From: Pseudisothecium myosuroides
Taxonomy: Eukaryota > Streptophyta > Bryopsida > Hypnales > Lembophyllaceae
Length of the DNA stretch: 64,000 nt
Direction of reading: 5' to 3'
Assembly (NCBI GenBank): GCA_951799445.1
Contig: OX637295.1
Span: 23,064,001-23,128,000 of the forward strand
Positions 49,395 through 60,356 of the stretch are shown in pieces (position 1 is the stretch's first letter; each line of letters begins with the position of its first letter). The position numbers and the translations under genes are program-made. The notes below the pieces were generated by a model. It was not told the DNA's origin and made no database searches. It worked only from the letters and a program-made list of their open reading frames with translations.

Positions 49395-49859
49395 AGCAAG
49401 TGTTTTATCCTTGCTCTTGCAGACACCGCAGTACCTCAGCTGTGAGAGGCTCGGGATGTCATATTCTGAACTGCTTGAACATACGATATTGGCGTATGAT
49501 GGAGAATAGTTGCACACAGCTCGAGTCTGCAGGTCAACATTAATTAAAACAGATTTAAAAATTTCAAAGGAAAAGCAGTCGTAAGAAGTAACATTTGCAT
49601 AACATGTTTGGCAAGGGCTGAAAACACCTTAGGCCAAACTGCTAGTTCAAAGAAGAATCAGGGTATCCAACTGAAGATGGGTTGTTCTGTGTTTGCTTGG
49701 CAGTCACATCCTTTCACAATCGTGAATTTGATTAATTGGCGCGATTCTGAGCGTCAAAACTGCCCTATTCATCTGCAGAAAGCTGTAGAAACTAGGACAG
49801 GTACAGATTTATGTTAAGTAAAATTTCAACAATTACACATAAAATGAGATGAACAAACC

Positions 49860-50560
49860 CAAGAGGCATGATAAGCACCTGGTTGAGGCAGGTAGGAGTG
49901 GTGAGGTCTCTGGACGCATTGAAGTTAATCTCAGGATTTGATCTTAATTTCACGGCACCTTCACTTGCATCCCCATCAATATTGTAAACTTGAAGCAGCT
50001 TAGTCTTGAAATGTTCACTAAATTGCCAAGTCTTTTTATGGTTTTGAGTGTAATATATGACGAAGTCCTTTAAATTTGTCCAAATTTTCTTTTCTATCAA
50101 TACATACTGAATGTTCTTCCCTGATTCCAGGGATCAAAAAAAATTCCCCATCTGAATTAAGTTCTCCACAATTTATGATCAATCGAATTGACCAGTCATT
50201 TTCAAACCAAATATCCTTCTGCCCCTACCAAACTTTGGATCACATATTAGCCTTGCTCAGAGTGAACGTCTGGTTATCCACCTCGGCATGATCCTAACAC
50301 CGAGTGCTGTAGTCAATTCCATCACCCATGAAACTAGAATAAATGTTCGCCAGGAATGAATAGAATGCTTGCCAGGCCAGCAACGTACTAGAAAACCTGA
50401 CGAGGGCCGCTAGACCGAAGTCAATAACGTCTTCCTCCAAACTTCATCAAGACGGTCAAATCTTCGAGAACTAAGTACAGCTCTCTCAAAGAGTGATCGA
50501 AGGGAATTGCGGTTATATATGACCCTCACTCTCTCCCACAGCATTGTGCCATGGCGCTAC
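49860..50560 (-). pseudogene. unidentified decayed coding remnant
   Basis: The minus strand shows protein-like stretches in changing frames. About 50560-50430 reads RVIYNRNSLRSLFERAVLSS. About 50240-50050 reads NCGELNSDGEFFLIPGIREE. About 50100-49880 reads SEGAVKLRSNPEINFNASRD, followed by a possible donor after CLNQ. Stops and frame changes separate them. I do not recognise the family. It may be intron-separated exons of a real gene or a relic. Confidence 0.25.
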
Positions 50561-50610
50561 ATTTGGCAATGAAAGTGACAAGAGAGTGCTGCTTCTGATA
50601 ACTGACTTGG

Positions 50611-51326
50611 GGTGATTGCACAAAACACCTGTACTATTTGTTGCGTTTTGCAATAGTACTCATGATTTTTTCTGGAGTACTTTAAAATTAAAAAATCAAT
50701 TTTTAAAAAAATTAAAAAATCTGGACAATGTATGCACCTTTAAGATGAAGGTAACCACCAAAGGAAATTCATTAAAAAATTCTCTAAGTAGGAGAACTAG
50801 AAAAGTGCCAAATCTTAAAAAAATACATATTTTGATGTTTTAATTAGTAGAAAATAGGAAAAAACTTAAAAATTGGCCATTTGTGGCAACTCTATGGAGA
50901 TGGTCATTCACCAAAAAACCCACCAAAATAGTTTTTTACATGCTTCAAAATGCTAGTAGAAAGGGACTCAATTTGTGGACTTCTACACCACACAAAATTA
51001 AATATTTTTAGAATTCCTTTGGACAATAGCTACAAGTCTACTAGAAGACCATCTCTAACAAATTTCAGCTCCAAATTCGTTTTTATGGGTACTAAATAGT
51101 ACTAAAACCTCCAAATTGACATTTGTGACATAATATCAGGGGCTATTATTAAATAGTAAAACATTTTTTTTAAATTCCAAAAAAATAGACAAGGTGTATA
51201 GTAGTCATCAGTACCTTGTCTATGAATTTTGAATCATTTTGAATCAAAACCCAAGAATTATAGCCAAAAAACTAATCAGCACGCGACGTGTAACAGGAAA
51301 TAGTACAAGTGTTTCATGCAATCACC
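50611..51326 (+). mobile_element. GGTGATTGCA inverted-repeat element, copy 2
   Basis: 716 bp with ends GGTGATTGCACAAAACACCT and, reverse-complemented, GGTGATTGCATGAAACACTT. Flanked by CTTGG at 50606-50610 and 51327-51331. The body is collinear with 38374-39103. Non-coding. Confidence 0.85.
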
Positions 51327-53428
51327 CTTGGGCTCCTCACCCCAAACTAGTTATGAAGCTCATATAATTGAGAACAAAATAACTGAGAATCATTCAAAAA
51401 TCTAGGATGGACTCAGAGACCTTGAGGTAACCGATTGTGATGTCTGTGTATGTGATCATGGCATCGGTAAGTTGTTTGGTTTGTCACTGTTACCTGCAGA
51501 CATATTGTCAACCGTGTCGCATATGAGCCAAAAAAATTTAAAAAAAATTCAACAAGTAGCTTCATTGCGAGAAGGTTAGCCCTGTCCCATTTGCACACCT
51601 GAAAAATGATAAAATTTAAGAGGTTTTGTAACTTCTTTTGACATCGTATAGTAGCAGAGAGATGATCTGCAATCATGTTTTATGATTGCACAATTAATTA
51701 TCTAAGATGCGACTTATTTGCGGGTATGGAATAGGGCATAGTTCATAAAACAAAATACATAAAACTTATTCAAACTTAGTTTCTCAGTTGAACATTATAC
51801 ATGAACATTCCCTACTCAAATGTACTCGCTTTATGGTCATTTATTCAATGTCTTGGCCAATTTGCATTTATCAAATGACATGTTCACGTTTTAGAGGTCC
51901 TAACTTTGAAGTTCCTACAAGGGTTTTGCTTCAAAGATCCAAATTCTTGGACTAGTATAGATCTAGTTCCAAACAGGCGACCAAAAACAAGCACCTACAT
52001 ACTCCAATCATATAGAACCAATGTAGCCGGGAATGTAGCAAATCTAAAACTCAAAATTCTTGGCATCCTAGCCTTCAAAAGAGCATATAACGCTACTTAA
52101 ATTTGTTCACAATATTGTGTTTTAGAGAAAAATTTATTCCACTTGCGTGAACATATTAAGGGTGAAAGCACAAAATTTATGTATTGATTTGATGGCCAAT
52201 TTCATTAAAATGATGATATTCCTTCAAAATGGCCCGTTTACAATTCAAAACGCCCGTTCTAAAGTCTATACTTGTTCTAGATGGTTCAGAACGCCCGCTC
52301 TGAAATCTATGTACCTATCTTGGATGGTCAAAATGGTACACCATCAAAATGGTACTTGGAATACCACCATTTTAATGAAATTGCCCATTTTGGTATCACG
52401 TGTTGTGTACCCAATACAAATTTAAGCATAACTTTTAAGATTTTTTCTTATTATTCTTGAAATTTGTATTGAAGGTAACTGGTAAATTACCTAAGTCAAC
52501 CTATATTTTTGTAATTTCTAAGATTTTCTTACTAATTATTACTTAATTTTTCTAATTTGTTATACATTAGGTATTAGCCTATAATTAGGGGGGCTTAGTA
52601 TCAAAATGAATCCAAAACAATAGTTTTCATTTGGTTTACTCTATAAGATTTACATCTATTTGCCAAAAAAATTCTAAAAAAAATAAATTCTTTGTCCTGC
52701 ACATAGATGGAAAGAAGTCTCTATTGTGTATGCATATTTAGACATCTCAAAATATTTTTATACAAGTTTTTCATTAGTGAAATCTCCTCTCTATTAAGTT
52801 GTTAAAAATGATTATTTTTTTTATTTTATTGAATTTTTTCACTATTATCTAACAATCCAAACAAAAAGCATCTTTTTAAAAAAAAACATCCATTGACTTT
52901 TTTTATACGTAAATTTTTTTAGGCCTCAATTTTTGAAATGCATTATTATAGTGTTCTATTATTCATATTTTATTTTTTAATATTTTATTCTAAATACTAA
53001 GAATATTGTGGACCAATGATGAAGAAATCTATGGCTCAGCAGCTCAGCTCCACAACCCATTCAACCTTGAGTTCACCAATGTCCGGCATTTGGGAGAATC
53101 ATCATTGCTCAGATTGTGTAGACGCACCACTTGAGGTTCAAAAGTATTAAGAAAGGCGCCCGAGAAGGTTCATAGAAATCCTAAACAATGTTTCTTGTTA
53201 AATGTTCCTTAAAGAATAAATAATATAAAAATTGAAATTACAACTTTATACGTAGTCACCCCAGAAACCTACATACGCGGTTACCCCTAAAATACGAAGT
53301 TTTTCTCTAAATTTGGATAAGAGGTTGTCTTAGAAAGCCGTAGTTACCTTGAAAATAGAATTCAAGGTCACACCTAAACTAGCAAGAGTCCCATAAACCT
53401 TGAACTTGTAGTTGCCTCCTAATTCACA
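51327..53428. other. gene-free AT-rich DNA
   Basis: No gene supported. A local repeat of AAAACGCCCGTTCT / GAACGCCCGCTCT words lies near 52240-52300. No element with paired ends was recognised. Confidence 0.5.
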
Positions 53429-54137
53429 GGATAATTACAAGAAACACCTATACTATTTTGATATCACACCTTGTACTCTAATATGTTTTTTGGCCATAAT
53501 TTTTGCATTTTGGCTCCAAATGATTCAAAATTTATAGGTAAGGTACTATTATACACCTTGCCTAATTTTTTTGCAGTTTTTAGAAATGTTTTACCATCCA
53601 AAAATAGTCCTCAATTTTGTATTACACTTGCCAATTTAGAGTTTTTTAGAACTATTTATTACCCAAAAAAACAAATTTGGAGCTGGAATTTGGAAGAGGT
53701 ATTCTTCTAGTAGATTTATAGCCATTGTCCAAAAAATTCTAAAAATAGTTAATTTTATGTCGTGTGGAAGTTTTGAAAATGAGCTCCTTTTTGTTTGCAT
53801 TTTGAAACATATAAAATATTATTTTGGTGGTTCTTTAAGTGAATGACCATCTCCATAGAGTTGTTAAAAACGACCATATTTTACTTTTTTTATAAATTAT
53901 TTTTTATATTTTTTATAAATTATAACGTCAAAGTACCTATTTTCTTGAAATTTTGCACTTTTCTAGTTTTCCTACTTAGAGAATTTTTCTATGTTTTTCT
54001 TCTTAAAGGTGCATACATTATCAATATTTTCAAAAAATTTAAAAAATTATTTTTAAAATTTCAAAGTATTCTAGGAAAAAAATCAACAATACTCCTAAAA
54101 ATGCAACAAATAGTGTATTATTTTTCTTGCAATCACC
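53429..54137 (-). mobile_element. GGTGATTGCAAG inverted-repeat element, copy 3, inverted
   Basis: 709 bp, flanked by CACA at 53425-53428 and 54138-54141. The right end AATCACC with CTTGC and the left end GGATAATTACAAGAAACACC match the family. The interior is the reverse complement of copies 1 and 2 (GGTGCATACATT, CTTAGAGAATTTTTC, GAATGACCATC). Confidence 0.8.
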
Positions 54138-55542
54138 CACATTTGCTATAAAACTTGCACCTGAAGTTGCCCAAATTATATTTACATGCGCCTCCACCAA
54201 AAATCACCCATGCTGATGTGGTTATCATTTTCTACATTACTCTTGAAAGCCAACCATGTAAAACTAATTCATTTACGATGGAGAAAAAAATTCAAAACCC
54301 TAAAATCTAATTTGACAAAAATGTCATACATATTTTACACTTGTCTAATAAAACATGTGGCATCAAAAGTCCAATACAACATCTAAAACGGTTTTTCTAT
54401 CAAAGAAGACAACCCTATTTATATACATGTATTTAAATTTAGTATAGTTATAATGAAAATTATTTTTTTGCATTAGATGTGCCTAGAAGTGCTCTCAATT
54501 AGTTCCAAACTAGCCAACTGAAGTGTTAATCTCACTAAAATGACAATAATTTATTAAAAAAACAAGGGTTAAACACCTCTAAAATGACCTTTGGGCCTTA
54601 ATGGACTAGAGAACAAGTTTCAATGAAATTATCACGATTTTGATTATATAACTTAAACCTCTAGACTTAGTTTACCCATCCAAGTTTTCAAATCTCCAAG
54701 CACTTAAAGGTCACAATACAACATTATTTAGCCATTTTAGTAGGGTGTCTTGAAGGTTCAATTAGAAAAAGGCCATTCATTTTACTATCATGGAGAGAAT
54801 AACTCATGAAGAAAACCATTTGTAACTACACTAACTTTGTCTTATTAATGAGGGCTCAAAATTAAAGTCACCCACAAAATTAGTGTTACTATAAACTACT
54901 TTTTTCAAAGATTTGTATTACACCACAATATTTCAAACTACACTAGTTTATATATATAATTACAAATATTAAGAGTTTGGTAAATTAGTATCACACACTA
55001 ATAAAAAAATCAAAGCAGTAATTTCTTAAAGTTCTTTGACTATATTTCACCAAAAAATACTCTAAATTGTCATTTGTGCAAAAAGCTAAAAGGAAAAAAA
55101 ATAGATTTTTTCCATATCCAACCATAGGATCTTGCACTAAAATAGAATTTGAAAATGTGCCCAAAAAAAATTCAAAAAATTTGACCCTATAGATTGTGAG
55201 ATATTTGTGTTTAAAGTAAAAAAGAATCTTTTTTATTTGCACCTTGCCATACTACATCATTTGATGTTAAATCCTCTTAAATTTATACCTTTGCAGTAGA
55301 AATTTTGAATTTAAATTTTTTATATTATAAAATTGAATTGAAAATCTAAGAAAAAAAATTCAGAAAAGAAAACCTGAATTTCATTCTTTAAAAAATTGTT
55401 AAGAAGAACTACAATCATGCAAGATGGATAGGAAAACTAAATTGTTAATAGTTCTAAAGTGGAATTGAAATATGTCAATATTAATGGTGAGATTGTTGTA
55501 GTAAGCAATCTAAACTCTATAAACTACTATTTTTAGAAAATT
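54138..55542. other. gene-free AT-rich DNA with an inverted TTAA-family relic
   Basis: No gene supported. Around 55000-55230 the reverse complement carries the AAACACAAATATCTCACAATC and GCAAGATCCTATGGTTGGA modules of the TTAA-CCCC family, without intact ends. Confidence 0.45.
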
Positions 55543-56105
55543 CTCGGGGGGGGCACCTAGTATTTTACTACAAACCACGTGTGAACAAGTGGTTTCTAAT
55601 GAACTATAATTTCAACTTAAAATTTTGAGGGTTGCTTAATAATGACTATAGGTTTCTATTGCCAAAATTTCAAACTAAAATATAGTTGAAATGATTTGTA
55701 CAAGAGGTTGAAAATGGCCTAAAACGACATGTTTTTCAACTCAAATATTTATAGAGATCACATTTAGATGACCATTGCATCAATACTCAACTCAAAATGA
55801 ACTTTCAATAGAGAGCTATTTTTAGGAATTTTTTGTTCATTTTTTAGACAATTTTTTAGGATATAATATAGGGGTGTGAAAGTTATTTTTCAGTTGTACA
55901 GTGTATCTAATTACTTCAAAAATTTGTAACTAATTATCATTAACAAATAAAAATATCAATAATTCAAAACATAAACTTTTGAAGTAGGAAAATCTAGTCA
56001 TATTTTTTTTATTTCATTTTATTTAAATTTTAGGATATAATATAGGGGGTCCAAAGTTTTGTTCGCACGTGTTTTCTAATGGACACTCTAAGTGACCCCC
56101 CCGAG
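55543..56105. mobile_element. CTCGGGGGG...CCCCCGAG inverted-repeat element
   Basis: About 563 bp. CTCGGGGGGGGCACCTAG pairs with the reverse complement of AAGTGACCCCCCCGAG. Flanks share GAAAATT (immediately left, and one base away on the right), a possible 7-8 bp target duplication. Subterminal sequence also pairs loosely (CACGTGTGAACAA against CACGTGCGAACAA). Family uncertain; hAT is possible from duplication length. Confidence 0.65.
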
Positions 56106-56646
56106 GGAAAATTATAAAAATTGAGTCCAATAATGAATCACATATATTGTTTTTCTAAGAAAATGCCCTAATTGCATGACAAAAAAGATTCTCCATAACT
56201 TTCGCGCCACTAATCCAAATGGAATGAATAAAGATTTTCATGCACATAAAAATTTGTTCTATAAAATAAATTTAATTAATTAATTAATTATTTTTAATTT
56301 TGGCTATTGAGTGTCAAAAAATTATATTGAGGGCAGTATAACTTTTGTTTTTGGACACCAATTTTAAAAAATGATATTTCCAAAAAGTTAATCACTTTTC
56401 TAAATTCTAGAAAATTTCAAAAAATCACATTAACATTTGAGATCATAGAAACTTCTCCGAATTTTCAATCATCTCCCGTGTAAGCAATTATCTTTAGAGG
56501 TTAAGATGCTCCTTCAGTATGAAGATATGCATATACTCCTTGACTACATGATGTTGTTGTATTAGGTGTTGTATCTTCTCTAATTTATCAGTTTGTTGAA
56601 TTTACAACATTTGACAACTACAAAGCATTCTACCTCTAGCTTTTTA

Positions 56647-58999
56647 TAAACCCCATAATGACGGAGCCTATGACCATATAGTCAAACTTATTATTGTTTG
56701 CTTTGTTTTTCCTATTTTACCACATTATATAAGTGGAAATTATTTTATTATATTCTTCAAAGATGAAATCATATGTCTTCTATAAGTCATAATATTTCCA
56801 AATTATTTTGTGAAAAATTGAAATTACCATGATTTTTTGAAGAAAAAATGAAGTAAATTCATATCAAATACAAGACATGTTTAAAAAATTTGAAAATTTT
56901 GTCGTAGTATATTCTAGACCATCAAAAAGTTTTGTCATCCTATAATTAAAAAATAACTAGACCATGGTTATAGGCCCAATGTTCAAACTACAATAAAATA
57001 TTTAGTTTTAAGAATTTTTTAAAATTTTGAATTGTAATAGAAACTAGATTTAGATTCATTTCATTAGTTGGACTCAAATTTGAAAAAGCTCATTTCTTGG
57101 CTATTTTTCAAATCAAGAGCAACGAGCTACAAGTTGCCAAAATATAGTAGAAAAATATTTTTTTAAATCCATTTTTTAAACATCTTCTTTTGTAGAAAAG
57201 TCGAAATACCTCAATGAAGAAATTTCGAGCACCACTAGTTGCAAGTACATTCAAAGAACCCTAAAAAAAATTGGATGAAAATTTGTATTCTTTCATCCCA
57301 TATTCTTTACTTAAATCATTCATAAGCCACTTTTTGGCTCTTGCAACCTCATAGGAAAAAATAACCTTTTGCCCAATTGAATATTGTTATGAACTTGGGA
57401 GCACTGAAATTGGCCATTTTCACAAATCAAAAGACCATCAGAATATGTCTTGTCGCATTTCTTACGAATACGTACTCCTTTGTCCCAAAATAATTCCATA
57501 GTTTTAAGAAATTAATTAAAATAAGCTCAAATTTTTTGTCAAAAAGCAATAGTACCATGTGCTTACAATATGTGTTATAGTATTGTGTGCTTGTAGAATG
57601 TAACATTTCAATATTTGGGAAGTTTTTTAAGTTTTATTGGCTATTTTCTTTAAATTTTCAAATTGAATTGGTTTTTCACATATAAAATCTAGTTATTTTT
57701 CCTATTTTCTACTCAAAATAGAAATTTTATAGATTTGTTCACTTGATTTTAGCCATCATGAGTCCTTAAGGATATGGGACAATTTGAAGTTGAGAGCTTG
57801 ACTGCTCATTGTCAAAATGCAAGAATTGTGTTCAATGTAGAATTTTAGACCTCATTTTGGTATAATAGAATAATTTTTTTCAAAATATTTGAACTAAAAA
57901 AAGCTGAAAAATTTATTTAAATTTCATCTCTCTAAATACATTTGAGATTTCAAGCCTCCAATAAAAAGTTTGAACAAATTCAGAGAGGATGTTTGAAAAT
58001 GTCAAAGAAAATGCCCCTCCTAACCTTTTTCTAAATTTTTCCCATAACTTTTTATTGGAGGCTCTAAGTCTCAAACAAATTTTTGGAAATGAAATTTAGA
58101 TTGATTTTCCAACTTTTTATAGTTTAAAGTTTTAAAAAAAAAGTTATTCTACTATGCCAAAATGAGGCATGAAGTTCTACATTGAATGCAATTCTTGCTT
58201 TTGGTTTAATTAGGTATGAATGGTTGAGCTTCTACTAATCCTAATTTACATATCCCACATAGGTTGTTTAACCTTGGAGCGCCGTGGGCGCCATTCTAAT
58301 GACGCCATTGTGAGATGGAAAAAGCTCAAAAGCACTTTTTCATCCATGTTTGTCTTTGTTGACCTTTCATAGTGGGTTATGAAAAGTATTCTATTGAGTT
58401 TGTAGTCTTGCAAGTGTTTGTCTTCACGTAAATGAGAAGTTAGTTAAAAAAACGGATCATAGGATATGCTATTTTAGTGTATTTTGGGAAGTTATTGCTC
58501 CTTGCTCTAAATCTGAAATTTCTCCACAAAAACAATATTTTTTGAATTTGAGCCCAAATAATGAAAATGTCATCTACTCTAGTTTCTACTCAAATTTGAA
58601 TTTTGAAAAAACTCCTAATATTGAATATTTTATTGCAATTTGAACTTTGGATATATTTTCAATGTCTATCATTTTCTAATTATAGAATGACATGGAAATG
58701 GAATTTACACCATGATGTTTGGAATTGCAATATACATACATGGTGAAATTTTCAAATTTTTTGAAATAATTTTCTATTTGATGTGATTTTTCTTCACTTT
58801 TTCTTCAAAAATTCTCAAAAAAATCATTTTCTTCAAAAAAATCTAATTTTTTTGTAAAGTAAAGAAGACATATAATTTCATCTCTAAAAAATGAACATAA
58901 TTTTTTTTAATATATATCTAGTTGCAAAATGGCAACAAATTGAGTGATAAATAGAGAGGCTTGAAGTCAATGGTCAGGGGTTCGTCATTTAGGGGTTAA
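56647..58999. mobile_element. 2.35-kb palindromic TTAA-CCCC foldback element
   Basis: The right end is TCATTTAGGGGTTAA (TTAA 58996-58999) and the degenerate left end TAAACCCCATAATGACG. The two halves are inverted copies of each other, checked at several points: 56755-56790 against 58850-58885, the CAAATTTGAA block near 57068 against 58590, AGTTGCCAAAATATAGTAG near 57132 against the reverse complement near 58480, 57785-57850 against about 58175-58230, and the exact 18-mer AGCCTCCAATAAAAAGTT (57955) against 58044-58061. The loop is only about 70 bp. The left arm carries about 300 extra bp (57430-57780) starting with a Stowaway-like ACTCCTTTGTCCCAAAATAA. No coding. Confidence 0.75.
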
Positions 59000-59262
59000 C
59001 CTCCTACCACCCCACTTCTATAAAGAGATTGTGTGTACATCTTCATTCACTCATAACAAAAGTGACTTTTGAACCTATGAGAAGTGGTTGCCAAAATATT
59101 ATAATATTTTATAATTTAATGCCAAATTTTAAGAAATTATATTTTTAAGTGCCGAAGTACATTTTGGACTTTAATTAATTATTTGACAAAATTATGCCGA
59201 AGGTGACCTCTGGGTGCCGTATTTGTTTTTTCTAGTGCAATTCCAAATTGAACTTATTCTTA

Positions 59263-59843
59263 CTACATAAAATAGTGAATCTAGGTTGCCTCAACAATTA
59301 GATTACCTTACTTTTAAGAAAGTTACTTTACAAGCCATCAAAGTCAACAAATATTTCTTCAAATATTTTTGTTTGTGTACATGGAGGTTCAGGAGTCTCA
59401 ATTACAACAATACTTAATTCATAAGTAGTGCATTCTTGTAGAGAAACAATAAATATTTTATAGTGTAGAATGTCAAGAAATTAATGAGGACCAACCTAAT
59501 TTCACTATTTTGTGTAGTTTTCTCACACCACAGAATACTTTGGGGGCAGAGGATGAATGGAATCATGTGATGCAATGGGACCGACATGTTGTACACAAAA
59601 TCATGAAATTAGGTTGCCCCACACTAATTTCTCGACATTTGACACTAAATAAATATTTTTAGTTATTGTACAAGAATACACTACTTTTGAATTAGATATT
59701 GTTGTTGAGACTCATGAACCTCCATGTGTGCAAATGAAAATATTTTTAGAAATATTTGTTGACTGTAATGGCTTGTAAAGTAACTTTCATATTGTAAGGC
59801 AACGTAATTGGTAAGGCAACCTAATTTCACTATTTTGTGTAGA
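59263..59843. mobile_element. hairpin (foldback) element upstream of the LRR gene
   Basis: 581 bp. The outer ends CTACATAAAATAGTGAATCT and, reverse-complemented, CTACACAAAATAGTGAAATT pair. Inside, the arms continue to pair over about 200 bp (GTAACTTTACAAGCCAT, ACATGGAGGTTCA, AATGTCAAGAAATTA against their complements on the right). The terminal word also recurs at the loop border (59493 and 59590), suggesting a nested duplication. It ends a few bases before the small frame at 59850. Confidence 0.75.
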
Positions 59844-59849
59844 CTGAAG

Positions 59850-60056
59850 AAAATGAGTCTCTCCTTGGGTCGGAACGTTGCTGGAAGCTCCTTCGTTGGA
59901 AGCCCGAGGGTCGTCACTCGGACAACGAGACACGAGCAAGGTCGCAAAATCTTGAAGATCGCTACCTCCGTCGCCAGTAGTCAAAGCCACTCAATTTCTA
60001 CGCCGGTCACGAGTCTTTACCATTTGAGACTAATCGGTAAAGGCATCGATCATTGA
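59850..60056 (+). CDS. small open frame upstream of the LRR gene
   Basis: ATG to TGA, 68 codons. The start MSLSLGRNVAGSSFVGSPRV is Ser/Arg-rich, as in organelle transit peptides. It lies between a hairpin element and the LRR gene 5' region in GC-richer DNA. It could be an upstream ORF in the LRR gene leader, a truncated first exon of another gene cut by the element, or chance. Confidence 0.25.
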   Translation, partial: KMSLSLGRNVAGSSFVGSPRVVTRTTRHEQGRKILKIATSVASSQSHSISTPVTSLYHLRLIGKGIDH

Positions 60057-60118
60057 TGTCAGCAGTCGTTGTGAGTGGGAGGAAATCCCGGGTGCAAATA
60101 TTTTTACTTATCGTCGGT

Positions 60119-60291
60119 GTCTCTGCGAACTTTATCATCTGATTCAACTGCACAAAATCCTCACCACCTTCAATTCAAGCTGGAGTAGAGATCGCAAGCA
60201 AGTCATGTCTCTACGAACTTACCGTATGATTCAACTGCACAAAACCGTCACTAGTTACCGACCTTCAATTCAAGCTGGAATAGAGATCGCG
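60119..60291 (+). repeat. tandem duplication in the LRR gene 5' region
   Basis: Two units (60119-60194 and 60207-60291) share GTCTCTRCGAACTT, TGATTCAACTGCACAAAA and CTTCAATTCAAGCTGG. The second carries a roughly 10-bp insertion. It lies 65 bp upstream of the LRR ATG, so it duplicates leader or core-promoter sequence. Confidence 0.85.
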
Positions 60292-60356
60292 CGTACTCTT
60301 GAACGGGAGCAAGCTAGCAAGCTAGCAAGCAACAAGAGCGAGCCCACTTAACCATC

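Noticed and set aside
48146..49517. Multiple 60-94-codon frames on both strands
   Set aside because: All fall in or at the edge of the GC-rich TTAA element with perfect inverted ends; no start context, family or splice logic.
57460..57500. A complete Stowaway element starting ACTCCTTTGTCCCAAAATAA
   Set aside because: The start fits, but I could not find the matching GGGACAAAGGAGT end nearby, so it is kept only as a possible relic.
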